16,801 bases of DNA from a bacterium. Its GTDB lineage: Bacteria > Babelota > Babeliae > Babelales > JABDEC01. Shown here one piece after another: positions 1 to 6,828 of this stretch. Positions within the stretch are counted from its first letter, which is position 1. The number at the start of each line of letters is the position of its first letter. The position numbers and the translations under genes were made by a program. The DNA lies in NCBI GenBank assembly GCA_947481115.1, contig CANKEI010000021.1, positions 1-16,801 on the forward strand, given 5' to 3'. The notes below the pieces were generated by a model. The model did not search any database. It was given only the letters and a program-made list of their open reading frames with translations, and was not told where the DNA came from.

Positions 1-2
1 AT

Positions 3-2726
3 TTTAATACTGCTACTCCTAATACCCCAGCCTACCAGACGGGCCAAGCTAATGTCACAGCTCTAATATCACCAATAACCACTTGTAACGCAGCTGGAGC
101 AGCTTGTTTATATCATCAAGATTGTTGCGGTTATAGTAGTAGTGGTAGCGGTGCTACTTGTAGCACTAATAATGGTACCGTGGGCAAATGCATAGCACCA
201 ACACCACCGCCTCCGCCGCCGCCGACTTGCAACCCAGTTGACGCTAGTTGCAATTTAATCGAACTATACAATAATTTAGTAATCAATAATTTATGGTATC
301 AAGATCCAGGCGCTCAAGCTTTTTCAAATAATTATTGTACCTATATTAACCAGCGCTATCTAGCCAATACAATTAACTTAGCTGCTGATAATACTGATCC
401 CAGTAACCCTATTCCCGCCAACAGTAATGGCGTCACACTTCTAATGCAAGCTATAATTAACAATAAATCAGCGGTCGTATCAGGCTTATTAAATTGTGGC
501 GTTAATCCTAATTTACGAACTAATCGTAATTATAATAGTGCGCCAGCTTGGTCGGCTTTAGATTATGCTACACATTTGCAAGATACAGCAATCGCAAGTC
601 TTTTAACTCCAGTGACCACTTGCCGTACCGCTAACAGCGATTGTAATTTTGATTTTGATTGTTGCAGCAAAGTTTGTACCAATACGGGCACCAGTTTGGG
701 CAGCTGTGGTGCCGATTGTTTACCAAATGGTAGCAGCTGTGCTACACAACCCGATAATTGTTGTTCAAAATTTTGCGATACTGGAAAAACTAATAATTGC
801 TTAGCAATCCCTGTAGATTGTCCAAAATTAAATCAATCATGTAGTACCACTACGCCATGCTGCCCAGCTTCTGGCTTAACTTGTGACACCGTAACTACAA
901 ATAGTTGTTTATTATCACTTGGCCAAGCTTGTACTGTTAGCGCTGCTGACACTACTGGCAGCTGTATCCCGGGAGCAATTTGTAGCACAGTCAGTGATAG
1001 CGAACGCACTAATTGCTGTTTATCAAATAACAATGCCAGTGTCATTAAATGCCAAATTCAAACCGATTGCTGCGCTGGCAGCCAATGTGACATCAACAAC
1101 ACTGGCGTCTGCATTAATTGCACCGAAACAGGACTACCTACCGCAGCGTCACCCTGCTGCGCAGGACTTGCTACCGGTACTGATAACGATGGCGTTGCCG
1201 GCGCTTGTTGCGTGTCATTAAACGGCAGCTGTAGCGGTGCCGACAATTGCTGCTATGGTGGATTCTGCTTAACAACACAATCTGATAGTAAAAATTGCTC
1301 AGCTTGTGCGATTGAAGGAGATTTATGCGGATCCAGTTCGGCTGCCAGTTTAGGCTGTTGTCCTAATGGCAATGCGAGCTTAAATTGTGCTTTAAATGCA
1401 AATACTGGACAATACAATTGTATAGATTGCGACAATCAAAATTGCGCCCAAGATACATCAGTTTGTTGCCCTGGTTACACCTGCCAAGCGGGCGCATGTC
1501 AATTACCTAACACGCCTGCTGGCACGACTAGTGTCACTACTGATAGTTCTAGCACCATAGCGATCGTCGTTGGATCAATTATTGTAATAGCCTTAGTCGT
1601 AATAGCAATACGATATTATCGAAATGCTCAGGGCGAAGGAGCTTCAGAAGTGGTGATCACATTTACACCAACAGTAAAAACTATTACGGCTGCAGGCCAG
1701 AACACAGTAACGGTTCGGTTTGATAACAAAAAGCAATCAGATTTTATCGATGCGATCAAAGCTAACGCCACCCAGATTATGGCCAGCAAAATAGAAAACG
1801 CTAACTTTAATACATTCACTGACTTTATAAGTTTTTGTATCACAAATAATATAATTAATGAGAAAGCTACCACGAATTTTATTAGCACAACCTTAAGCAC
1901 AGCGGATGCAAAAGATCCGCTAACCCAAGCGATTATTAAAAGCTTGTATTTAAATCATCAAATTCCTGCGGCAGGCGATCCCGTAAGTCTTGAGTTTGGC
2001 ACAGAAACAGTCGCGATCCGTAGAGATTTTATAAATAAGGTTATAGCCATTGTGCGACCAACCGGTATCCCGCCACTCAAAACTGCAGCACTACAGCAAG
2101 AAGAGGGGGCAATACTAAATGCGCTGCTAAACTCTAATCCAGAAGCCTTAGAGGAAATAGCTGACAACTCAATCGACACGTTACCGAAGCTACAAAAAGC
2201 TTTAGATAGTTTAAAAACGGGTGGGGAGGCCGGCGGTGCAAATAACGATCTTTGTAGAATTATCCAAATTGAACAAGAATTAGCCATGAATAATGAAACT
2301 AAACCCACTGCGCTAGAGGGGATCAAAGGCCTGGGCCGCCTGTTAAATCAAACTTTATTAGAAGTAAAATTTGAAAATAATTTTTTAAATCGCTTAATGA
2401 CGGGCAGTTTCATACCTGCTGATGATTTAGCAAATTTTAATTATGGCCAGCAGTTTAAAAATATACCTGGGACAAGCGGGCTTAAAGATAATAGGTATGA
2501 GTTAAAGTATATGTCGATGGATTCAAATTCAGCTTATACAAATATGCTAATAAACATGAAAGCATGGGGCCAATATGGACCCAATGAAGCGGATTTTGAT
2601 GGCGCAGCTCTGCTCTATCGTTATGAACAAAGCATGATAGAAAATGGTCTCAAGCCATATGACACGAATACTGGAATGCCACCTACTGACCCAGCAGAAA
2701 ACCCCTGGGCCGGCGATTTTGCTTAG
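3..2726 (+). CDS. Giant Cys-rich single-pass membrane protein, 5'-partial
   Basis: The frame is open to the left edge, so only the last ~907 residues are visible; a GTG at 180 is merely internal. The visible part has three zones. The outer zone (to about nt 1500) holds about 60 cysteines, including eleven Cys-Cys pairs in modules of the form C-x5-C-x5-CC-x3-C, resembling disulfide-rich knottin-type folds. It is interrupted by a proline run (about nt 207-225) and an ankyrin-like stretch (about nt 420-605, with NGVTLLMQAI and SALDYATHLQD). A Thr/Ser-rich stalk leads to one hydrophobic helix (about nt 1553-1612) followed by RYYR, which predicts the N-terminus outside. The inner zone (about 370 residues) has only two cysteines and no domain I recognise. 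It ends in an acidic, Pro-rich tail. The gene converges on holB with one base between stop codons. The Cys modules and membrane helix are seen; a surface or host-contact role is inferred. Confidence 0.85.
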   Translation, partial: FNTATPNTPAYQTGQANVTALISPITTCNAAGAACLYHQDCCGYSSSGSGATCSTNNGTVGKCIAPTPPPPPPPTCNPVDASCNLIELYNNLVINNLWYQDPGAQAFSNNYCTYINQRYLANTINLAADNTDPSNPIPANSNGVTLLMQAIINNKSAVVSGLLNCGVNPNLRTNRNYNSAPAWSALDYATHLQDTAIASLLTPVTTCRTANSDCNFDFDCCSKVCTNTGTSLGSCGADCLPNGSSCATQPDNCCSKFCDTGKTNNCLAIPVDCPKLNQSCSTTTPCCPASGLTCDTVTTNSCLLSLGQACTVSAADTTGSCIPGAICSTVSDSERTNCCLSNNNASVIKCQIQTDCCAGSQCDINNTGVCINCTETGLPTAASPCCAGLATGTDNDGVAGACCVSLNGSCSGADNCCYGGFCLTTQSDSKNCSACAIEGDLCGSSSAASLGCCPNGNASLNCALNANTGQYNCIDCDNQNCAQDTSVCCPGYTCQAGACQLPNTPAGTTSVTTDSSSTIAIVVGSIIVIALVVIAIRYYRNAQGEGASEVVITFTPTVKTITAAGQNTVTVRFDNKKQSDFIDAIKANATQIMASKIENANFNTFTDFISFCITNNIINEKATTNFISTTLSTADAKDPLTQAIIKSLYLNHQIPAAGDPVSLEFGTETVAIRRDFINKVIAIVRPTGIPPLKTAALQQEEGAILNALLNSNPEALEEIADNSIDTLPKLQKALDSLKTGGEAGGANNDLCRIIQIEQELAMNNETKPTALEGIKGLGRLLNQTLLEVKFENNFLNRLMTGSFIPADDLANFNYGQQFKNIPGTSGLKDNRYELKYMSMDSNSAYTNMLINMKAWGQYGPNEADFDGAALLYRYEQSMIENGLKPYDTNTGMPPTDPAENPWAGDFA

Positions 2727-2727
2727 C

Positions 2728-3600
2728 TTATGGTGCTAAAATTTGGTTTAGTTGCATAAATAGATTGCGCCAGAAGATTTTAGCACTGCCACGCACTGGT
2801 GGTTGCAATAGTTGTTGATTAAGTAAATCTACGAATTGGGCGAGATTATTTTGCGCAGGCGTGAGATTGTGCTGGGAGTATAGTTCTTGTTTATATAACT
2901 GCGACCAGTATAAAATAATTTGATCTAAAAGCGCGATCTGCGTTAGATCACTTAAATTTAACTTATTAATTAGCTGTAAAAAATAATCTTGGGTGCACAC
3001 TTTTTGGTGCGTTAAAATTTCGTATAATTCTTGCGCGATACTATTTTGTGGGTCTAAATCACTGAACGTAGAAAAGGTAGATCTTGGGGGGGTAAGCAGC
3101 TCAGTATCTTTGGGATAAACTAGTGCGCCAGTAGCAGAAATATGGGGTGCGAGACTGGTTATATTAGCACTAAAATAACTAATATTACACCTAGATCTAA
3201 TAGTTGGTAACACTTGATAATAACGCTGGGCTAGCAAAATAAAATAATAACCAGTAGGTGGTTCTTCCAGCGATTTTAATAATAAATTAGCGCAAACTGC
3301 ACTAAGTTGATCTACCTGGGGCAAGATAAAGAAAAATTTTTGATTAGTATCTAAGCTGTAAACGATCTGTTCTAAAATGGGTTTAACCATCTCAACAGTA
3401 TAACCCGACTCGGGGTTAATAAAGCAAATTTGCGCATGTTGCTTAGTGTTAATTTGCTGGCACGCTACACAAGTGCAGTTAATATCTAGTAAGTTTTCTG
3501 AATTTAATTTTTTACAAAAGTTTGTACGTAAAAATAAATTTACTTGTTGCGCTAAAATTTGTGGGGCACCTAGCCAGAGTTGCGCGTTAGTATTTAGCAT
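2728..3600 (-). CDS. holB: DNA polymerase III delta' subunit
   Basis: This 290-residue protein matches the clamp-loader delta' subunit, which with delta and tau/gamma opens the beta clamp and places it on primed DNA. Diagnostic features are LLLKSLEEPP (about residues 106-115) and LPTIRSRC (about 131-138), the conserved block after Walker B and the SRC sensor motif of the gamma/delta' family. A putative zinc site is formed by C29, C42, C44 and C47 (C-x12-C-x-C-x2-C, looser spacing than the common form). No Walker A P-loop is seen, as expected for delta', which does not hydrolyse ATP. The start ATG lies 2 nt after the stop of tmk, so the two are co-transcribed, an order also common in other bacteria. 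The C-terminal collar region is poorly conserved but of normal length. Confidence 0.85.
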   Translation of the reverse strand: MLNTNAQLWLGAPQILAQQVNLFLRTNFCKKLNSENLLDINCTCVACQQINTKQHAQICFINPESGYTVEMVKPILEQIVYSLDTNQKFFFILPQVDQLSAVCANLLLKSLEEPPTGYYFILLAQRYYQVLPTIRSRCNISYFSANITSLAPHISATGALVYPKDTELLTPPRSTFSTFSDLDPQNSIAQELYEILTHQKVCTQDYFLQLINKLNLSDLTQIALLDQIILYWSQLYKQELYSQHNLTPAQNNLAQFVDLLNQQLLQPPVRGSAKIFWRNLFMQLNQILAP

Positions 3601-3602
3601 AA

Positions 3603-4271
3603 TTAATTTTTAACCAGCTCGAGAATTTTAGCAGCAGCCTGCTGGGCTAATTCAGCACTAGTTAATACACCATCGAGGATTAACACATCAGATCGATTGG
3701 CAAAAATTTGATCAAAGCCTTGTGCAATGCGCGCCGCAAAATCAGATTTTTCTTTTTCAAAACTACTTAATTCAGTTTTTAAAATTTGTGCTCGTTGTGC
3801 CAGCCTAGCGTAAGCAGTGGCTGGATCTAATCGTAAATATAAAACTAAGTCTGGTGTTAGATTATTCATGGCCCACTGATTTACAAACTTAAGCTTAGTT
3901 AAATCCAAACCGCGTCCGTAACCTTGATAAACTAACGAAGAATCGGCCATGCGATCAGAAATCACAATCTGATTTAACTTTAATTGTGGGATAATCACAG
4001 TTTCAAAATGCTCAGCGCGATCTGCGGCAAATAATAGATACTCAGCCTTGGCGCAAGCTGGTACAGCACGTTCTTGTAAAATCTGGCGTAATTTTTGTCC
4101 CAATGGTGTGCCACCTGGTTCACGCGTTAATATTACGGGTAGATTTTGAGTTGTTAATAAACTAGTTAAAATAGTTAAAAGTGAACTTTTGCCAGCACCA
4201 TCGATGCCTTCGACGGCTATTAAAAAGCCGCGATTTAATTTAAAGTTAGCTGAATTGTGATTTTGTGACAT
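3603..4271 (-). CDS. tmk: Thymidylate kinase
   Basis: This 222-residue enzyme phosphorylates dTMP to dTDP with ATP in the cytoplasm, a required step for dTTP supply. The P-loop GIDGAGKSS lies at about residues 22-30, the TREPGGTPLG motif at about 49-58, and the LLFAADRAEH and SDRMADSSLVYQG motifs follow, all characteristic of bacterial TMPK. The LID region (RLAQRAQ onward) is Lys/Glu-rich. The ATG at 4271 leaves about 14 residues before the first beta strand, a slightly long N-terminus; no clear Shine-Dalgarno sequence decides the start. It is the first gene of a two-gene unit with holB and is divergent from the glycosyltransferase, with a palindromic element in the gap. Confidence 0.95.
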   Translation of the reverse strand: MSQNHNSANFKLNRGFLIAVEGIDGAGKSSLLTILTSLLTTQNLPVILTREPGGTPLGQKLRQILQERAVPACAKAEYLLFAADRAEHFETVIIPQLKLNQIVISDRMADSSLVYQGYGRGLDLTKLKFVNQWAMNNLTPDLVLYLRLDPATAYARLAQRAQILKTELSSFEKEKSDFAARIAQGFDQIFANRSDVLILDGVLTSAELAQQAAAKILELVKN

Positions 4272-4303
4272 GTATTAGGTTTCTTCCATAATTCACAGTT
4301 TCT

Positions 4304-4385
4304 TCTCGCAACATCCCCCGACCCCCTCGACTAACGCTCCGACTTCGCTAAGCTTCGACGGACACGGTCGGGGTGAGCGGGCGAA
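4304..4385. repeat. GC-rich palindromic (REP-like) element between tmk and the glycosyltransferase
   Basis: In an AT-rich intergenic gap this GC-rich block begins TCTCGCAACATCCC, the same 14 bases that open the element inside the neighbouring glycosyltransferase gene (5057-5070). It forms a hairpin with a perfect 8-bp outer stem, CCCCGACC with GGTCGGGG, and further inverted TCGA and AGC pairs inside. It fills most of the divergent gap and could act as a transcript end or insulator, but it looks chiefly like a mobile palindromic repeat. Confidence 0.7.
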
Positions 4386-4448
4386 TGTTAGCTGATATGG
4401 TAGTTGCTTAAGAGCTTTTTTAATTACTAAAAATCGAGTACCAAAATT

Positions 4449-5876
4449 TTGACTGTTAAAAATATTAAGCGAATTCGGGTTTTGCATTTAACTTCTAGCC
4501 TTAAAATTGGTGGTGCAGAAACAGTTCTGGTAAGTCTACTACGAGAGTTGCAAAACAGCAAAATAGATCCTGAAGCACCAGACTATATATTTGAAAATAC
4601 AGTGCTATATTTTAATCCGGGCCCTAACTTATTAGAGCTGGAAAAATTGGGTGTTAAAGCACAACATGTACGGGGTAAATTTCACCAATATGACCACTGG
4701 TTTTTCGTAAGATTATATCAGTTAATTAAACTAAATCGACCAGATGTAATTCACAGTTCACTTTGGTTTGCTAATTTTATGGCTCGAGTTTATGGCAAAA
4801 TTTTAGATATTCCCGTGATCGCGACCATCCACTCGCCCGTTAGTAGTAATAGTTCCCAAAATAATTCCCAAGTTAAAAATAATACTCAAAATTTACACCC
4901 ATATAATCTTAGGACACTCGTAGATAAATTAACGGCTCATTGGGCGCAGGTAACCGTTGCGGTTTCAGCTAGTACAGCCCAGCAGATGCAACAAGTTTTG
5001 CCAAAGTTAAAAAATTTAGTGGTGATCCCAAATGGAATTGGAGAGTTTAAAGCTTTCTCTCGCAACATCCCTCGACTACGCTCGGGACGAGCGGTAAAAA
5101 AAGTATCTCTCTTCTGTGGTTCGGTAAAAAAAGTATCTCTCTTCTGTGGTTCGGTAAAAAAAGCATCTCTCTTCTGTGGTTCGGTAAAAAAAGCATCTCT
5201 CTTCCGCTCGTCCCGAAGTTTATCGAGGGATGTGGCGGGCACACTAACCATCCCAGCTAATAGCTTTGTGATCGGCACCGTTGGTAGATTAGTGCCCAGC
5301 AAAAATTATGCCAATTTAATTACTAGTTTTGCTAATCTCCAAACTAAATATCACAATACTAAATATCACAATTTAGTATTAATAATTATCGGCTCTGGTG
5401 AGCTAGAATTAAGTTTAAAAGCACAGGCGCAAAGTTTAAATTTAAGCCAGCAAATATTTTTTGTGCAAACCACTCAAGCGCTAGCTTATTATAAATATTT
5501 CGACTGTTTTGTGCAGCCCTCTTATTACGAAGGCTTGTCTATGGCACTGCTAGAAGCGGGGTTATTTAAATTGCCAGTGGTAGCTAGCACTAACTTAAAT
5601 TTATTAAATAGTAATAATAATTTCATAAAATTTTCTCATAAAACTATTAGCTTGAATTTACATGACGTGCTTACTGATAATTATAATGGGCTATTAGTTG
5701 ATCCATATAAATTAGTAGAGCTAGAGTTAGCGTTAGAAAAATTAATTTTAGATTCGGGATTATGTAAAAAATTGGGCGATAATTTATATAAAACTGTGTT
5801 GCAAGATTTTAGTTTAGTTCAGATGGTTGGTGCTTATAAAAAATTGTATTTAAAATGTAGTTCTAAAAAAAATTAG
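4449..5876 (+). CDS. GT4-family glycosyltransferase with in-frame repeat insertion
   Basis: This is a GT-B fold retaining glycosyltransferase of family GT4, probably acting on a cell-surface glycan; donor and acceptor cannot be read from sequence. The N-terminal domain begins RVLHLTSSLKIGGAETV. The C-terminal domain has IGTVGRLVPSKN and the E-x7-E signature (E361 in YYEGL, E369 in LLEAG). Length is 475 residues against a usual 350-390. The excess is largely residues ~205-263, a palindromic element with ten-residue repeats (VKKVSLFCGS) lying between VIPNG and the second domain, that is, in the interdomain linker, plus an Asn-rich loop. The only start after the upstream stop at 4428-4430 is TTG at 4449, which places the first strand correctly; no Shine-Dalgarno is visible. 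It is a single gene between a divergent tmk and a convergent rnpB. Confidence 0.85.
   Translation: MTVKNIKRIRVLHLTSSLKIGGAETVLVSLLRELQNSKIDPEAPDYIFENTVLYFNPGPNLLELEKLGVKAQHVRGKFHQYDHWFFVRLYQLIKLNRPDVIHSSLWFANFMARVYGKILDIPVIATIHSPVSSNSSQNNSQVKNNTQNLHPYNLRTLVDKLTAHWAQVTVAVSASTAQQMQQVLPKLKNLVVIPNGIGEFKAFSRNIPRLRSGRAVKKVSLFCGSVKKVSLFCGSVKKASLFCGSVKKASLFRSSRSLSRDVAGTLTIPANSFVIGTVGRLVPSKNYANLITSFANLQTKYHNTKYHNLVLIIIGSGELELSLKAQAQSLNLSQQIFFVQTTQALAYYKYFDCFVQPSYYEGLSMALLEAGLFKLPVVASTNLNLLNSNNNFIKFSHKTISLNLHDVLTDNYNGLLVDPYKLVELELALEKLILDSGLCKKLGDNLYKTVLQDFSLVQMVGAYKKLYLKCSSKKN
5061..5237. repeat. Composite palindromic element inside the glycosyltransferase gene
   Basis: Two 34-bp inverted arms, 5061-5094 and 5204-5237, flank a tandem array. 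Both arms carry CATCCCTCGA, a short variable loop, and TCGGGACGAGCGG (one arm reversed), so each arm is itself an imperfect hairpin. The whole insertion is 177 bp, or 59 codons, with no stop in the gene's frame. Arm sequence recurs at 9210-9243 in murG. Confidence 0.85.
5093..5203 (+). repeat. 30-bp tandem repeat, about 3.7 copies
   Basis: Units start at 5093, 5123, 5153 and 5183 (last one partial) and read GGTAAAAAAAGTATCTCTCT followed by TCTGTGGTTC, with a T-to-C change (GTATC to GCATC) in the last two. The period is a multiple of three, so each unit adds ten residues to the glycosyltransferase. Copies abut directly with no spacers. Confidence 0.95.
5343..5372 (+). repeat. 15-bp perfect tandem duplication
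   Basis: ACTAAATATCACAAT occurs twice in direct succession within the glycosyltransferase, giving KYHNTKYHN in the protein. It is in frame and adds five residues to a loop after the helix that follows GRLVPSKN. Confidence 0.9.
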
Positions 5877-5886
5877 TTTTGCTTTA

Positions 5887-6266
5887 GGATGGCAAATCTA
5901 TAAGCCGGATTCTGTACTGTTTATACAACAGTGGCAACCATTTATCTAAGCGACATACCCGTATGTTTAAATCGAAACGAATCATCGGACATACTGCTTT
6001 GTCTTGCTCCAGGTAGGGTTTACCCCGCTAAGTAATTACTTAAACAGCTTGGGCGCTCTTACCGCCCATTTTCACCCTTACCTACCAGATTAATAAATTA
6101 ACATGACAGGCGGTTATTTTCTGTGGCACTATCCATGGACTTACGTCCCCCCTGATTGAATTACTAAATAAATAGGTTCTTCCAGGGTACCTTCTTCGTT
6201 CGGAGTCCGGACTTTCCTCCCGACATTTGCATAACAAATGACGCGCGGTTACCCAATCTGCCATCC
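5887..6266 (-). ncRNA. rnpB: RNase P RNA
   Basis: This is the catalytic RNA that trims the 5' leader of pre-tRNAs. Read on the minus strand, the 5' end GGATGGCAGAT pairs with the 3' end ATTTGCCATCC to form helix P1. Close to the 5' end is the conserved GAGGAAAGTCCGGACTCC block (P4 5' strand region). Farther on are GGGTAAACCC...GGAGCAAGAC (the P15/L15 region, which contacts the tRNA CCA end, and its 3' flank) and, just before P1 closes, ACAGAATCCGGCTTATAGA (P4 3' strand). About 380 nt is normal for a type A RNA. The 3' end faces the glycosyltransferase stop about 10 nt away; only a T-run, no clear hairpin terminator, follows. Confidence 0.96.
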
Positions 6267-6322
6267 CAAAATTTTAAAGAACTAAAATATATACCTAGCA
6301 TAGCACAAAAACCGGGCTTTTA

Positions 6323-6781
6323 TCATAAGATCAAATTTTTCCTGGTGATCCAGGGAATTTTAAGAAATACCGTAATTAAAGCTAAATCTAGGGCTAATTC
6401 AGTGATTAGCCGCCCTAAAGTAATAACGCTAATATCACGGTGCTGAACAGCTTGAATAATTAAGCCTGAGCTTTGTAAACCTAGAAAAATTAATAAAATT
6501 AAGTAGCTGGCTAATCTACGACTGTTTAGCTCTATTGAGAGATATTGGCCAATTATAACTGTTAAAAAAATTAAAATTACGGTGGTCTCGTAATAGGGGT
6601 ATTTAATAAAGCCTTCAAGTGCTAAGCATATACCACTGAGTATAATTTTAGGCCACCAGCGGTGTTCACTCTGGCAAGCTATCTGAATGGTAAAATAAGC
6701 TAGCACTGTACTAAGCCAAAAACCATGTAAGTAGCCCGCCAGGCATAGATCAAAAAGTAGTAATATAATCACGATTAACAT
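6323..6781 (-). CDS. Small polytopic membrane protein (MreD-like in size and position only)
   Basis: This 152-residue protein is almost wholly hydrophobic, with about five membrane segments: residues ~1-18, 22-35, 44-58, 65-83, 90-110, and a final amphipathic stretch. It has no motif I can assign. Its size, its segment count and its place beside a penicillin-binding protein recall MreD, the rod-complex membrane protein, but this is only a suggestion. The ATG at 6781 is divergent from the PBP start at 6829, with 47 nt between them. A TATATT sequence ends 7 nt before the ATG. About 55 nt downstream lies the 5' end of rnpB, on the same strand. Confidence 0.65.
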   Translation of the reverse strand: MLIVIILLLFDLCLAGYLHGFWLSTVLAYFTIQIACQSEHRWWPKIILSGICLALEGFIKYPYYETTVILIFLTVIIGQYLSIELNSRRLASYLILLIFLGLQSSGLIIQAVQHRDISVITLGRLITELALDLALITVFLKIPWITRKNLIL

Positions 6782-6788
6782 GCAAAAG

Positions 6789-6794
6789 AATATA
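6789..6794 (-). promoter_or_regulatory. Possible -10 hexamer of the small membrane protein gene
   Basis: On the minus strand TATATT ends 7 nt before the ATG at 6781. No good -35 is seen 17 nt further upstream (TAGCCG). In AT-rich sequence such a hexamer arises easily by chance. Confidence 0.25.
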
Positions 6795-6815
6795 ACGCTA
6801 AATTTAAAATCCGGC

Positions 6816-6821
6816 TATAAT
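6816..6821 (+). promoter_or_regulatory. Possible -10 hexamer of the PBP cluster, leaderless geometry
   Basis: A perfect TATAAT lies only 7 nt before the ATG at 6829. A transcript starting 6-8 nt after it would begin at or next to the start codon, leaving no leader. No Shine-Dalgarno sequence is present to argue otherwise. The matching -35 position (6793-6798, TAACGC) is poor. Confidence 0.35.
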
Positions 6822-6828
6822 AATAGCT

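Noticed and set aside
919..1221. 100-codon plus-strand frame, and several minus-strand frames across 833-2326
   Set aside because: They are out-of-frame shadows of the Cys-rich gene, whose frame shows coherent modules and a membrane helix.
4293..4487. Minus-strand 64-codon frame over the tmk-glycosyltransferase gap
   Set aside because: It mainly reads the palindromic element, and its end resembles another element-derived frame (5047-5244), as expected of a repeat rather than a gene.
5093..5203. Regular 30-bp repeats resembling a CRISPR array
   Set aside because: The copies abut with no spacers, no cas genes are present, and the repeats are read in frame as part of a glycosyltransferase.
4937..5302. 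Minus-strand frames with repeated residues
   Set aside because: They are antisense readings of the 30-bp tandem array inside the glycosyltransferase.
6082..6264. 60-codon minus-strand frame
   Set aside because: It lies wholly inside the RNase P RNA and is explained by it.
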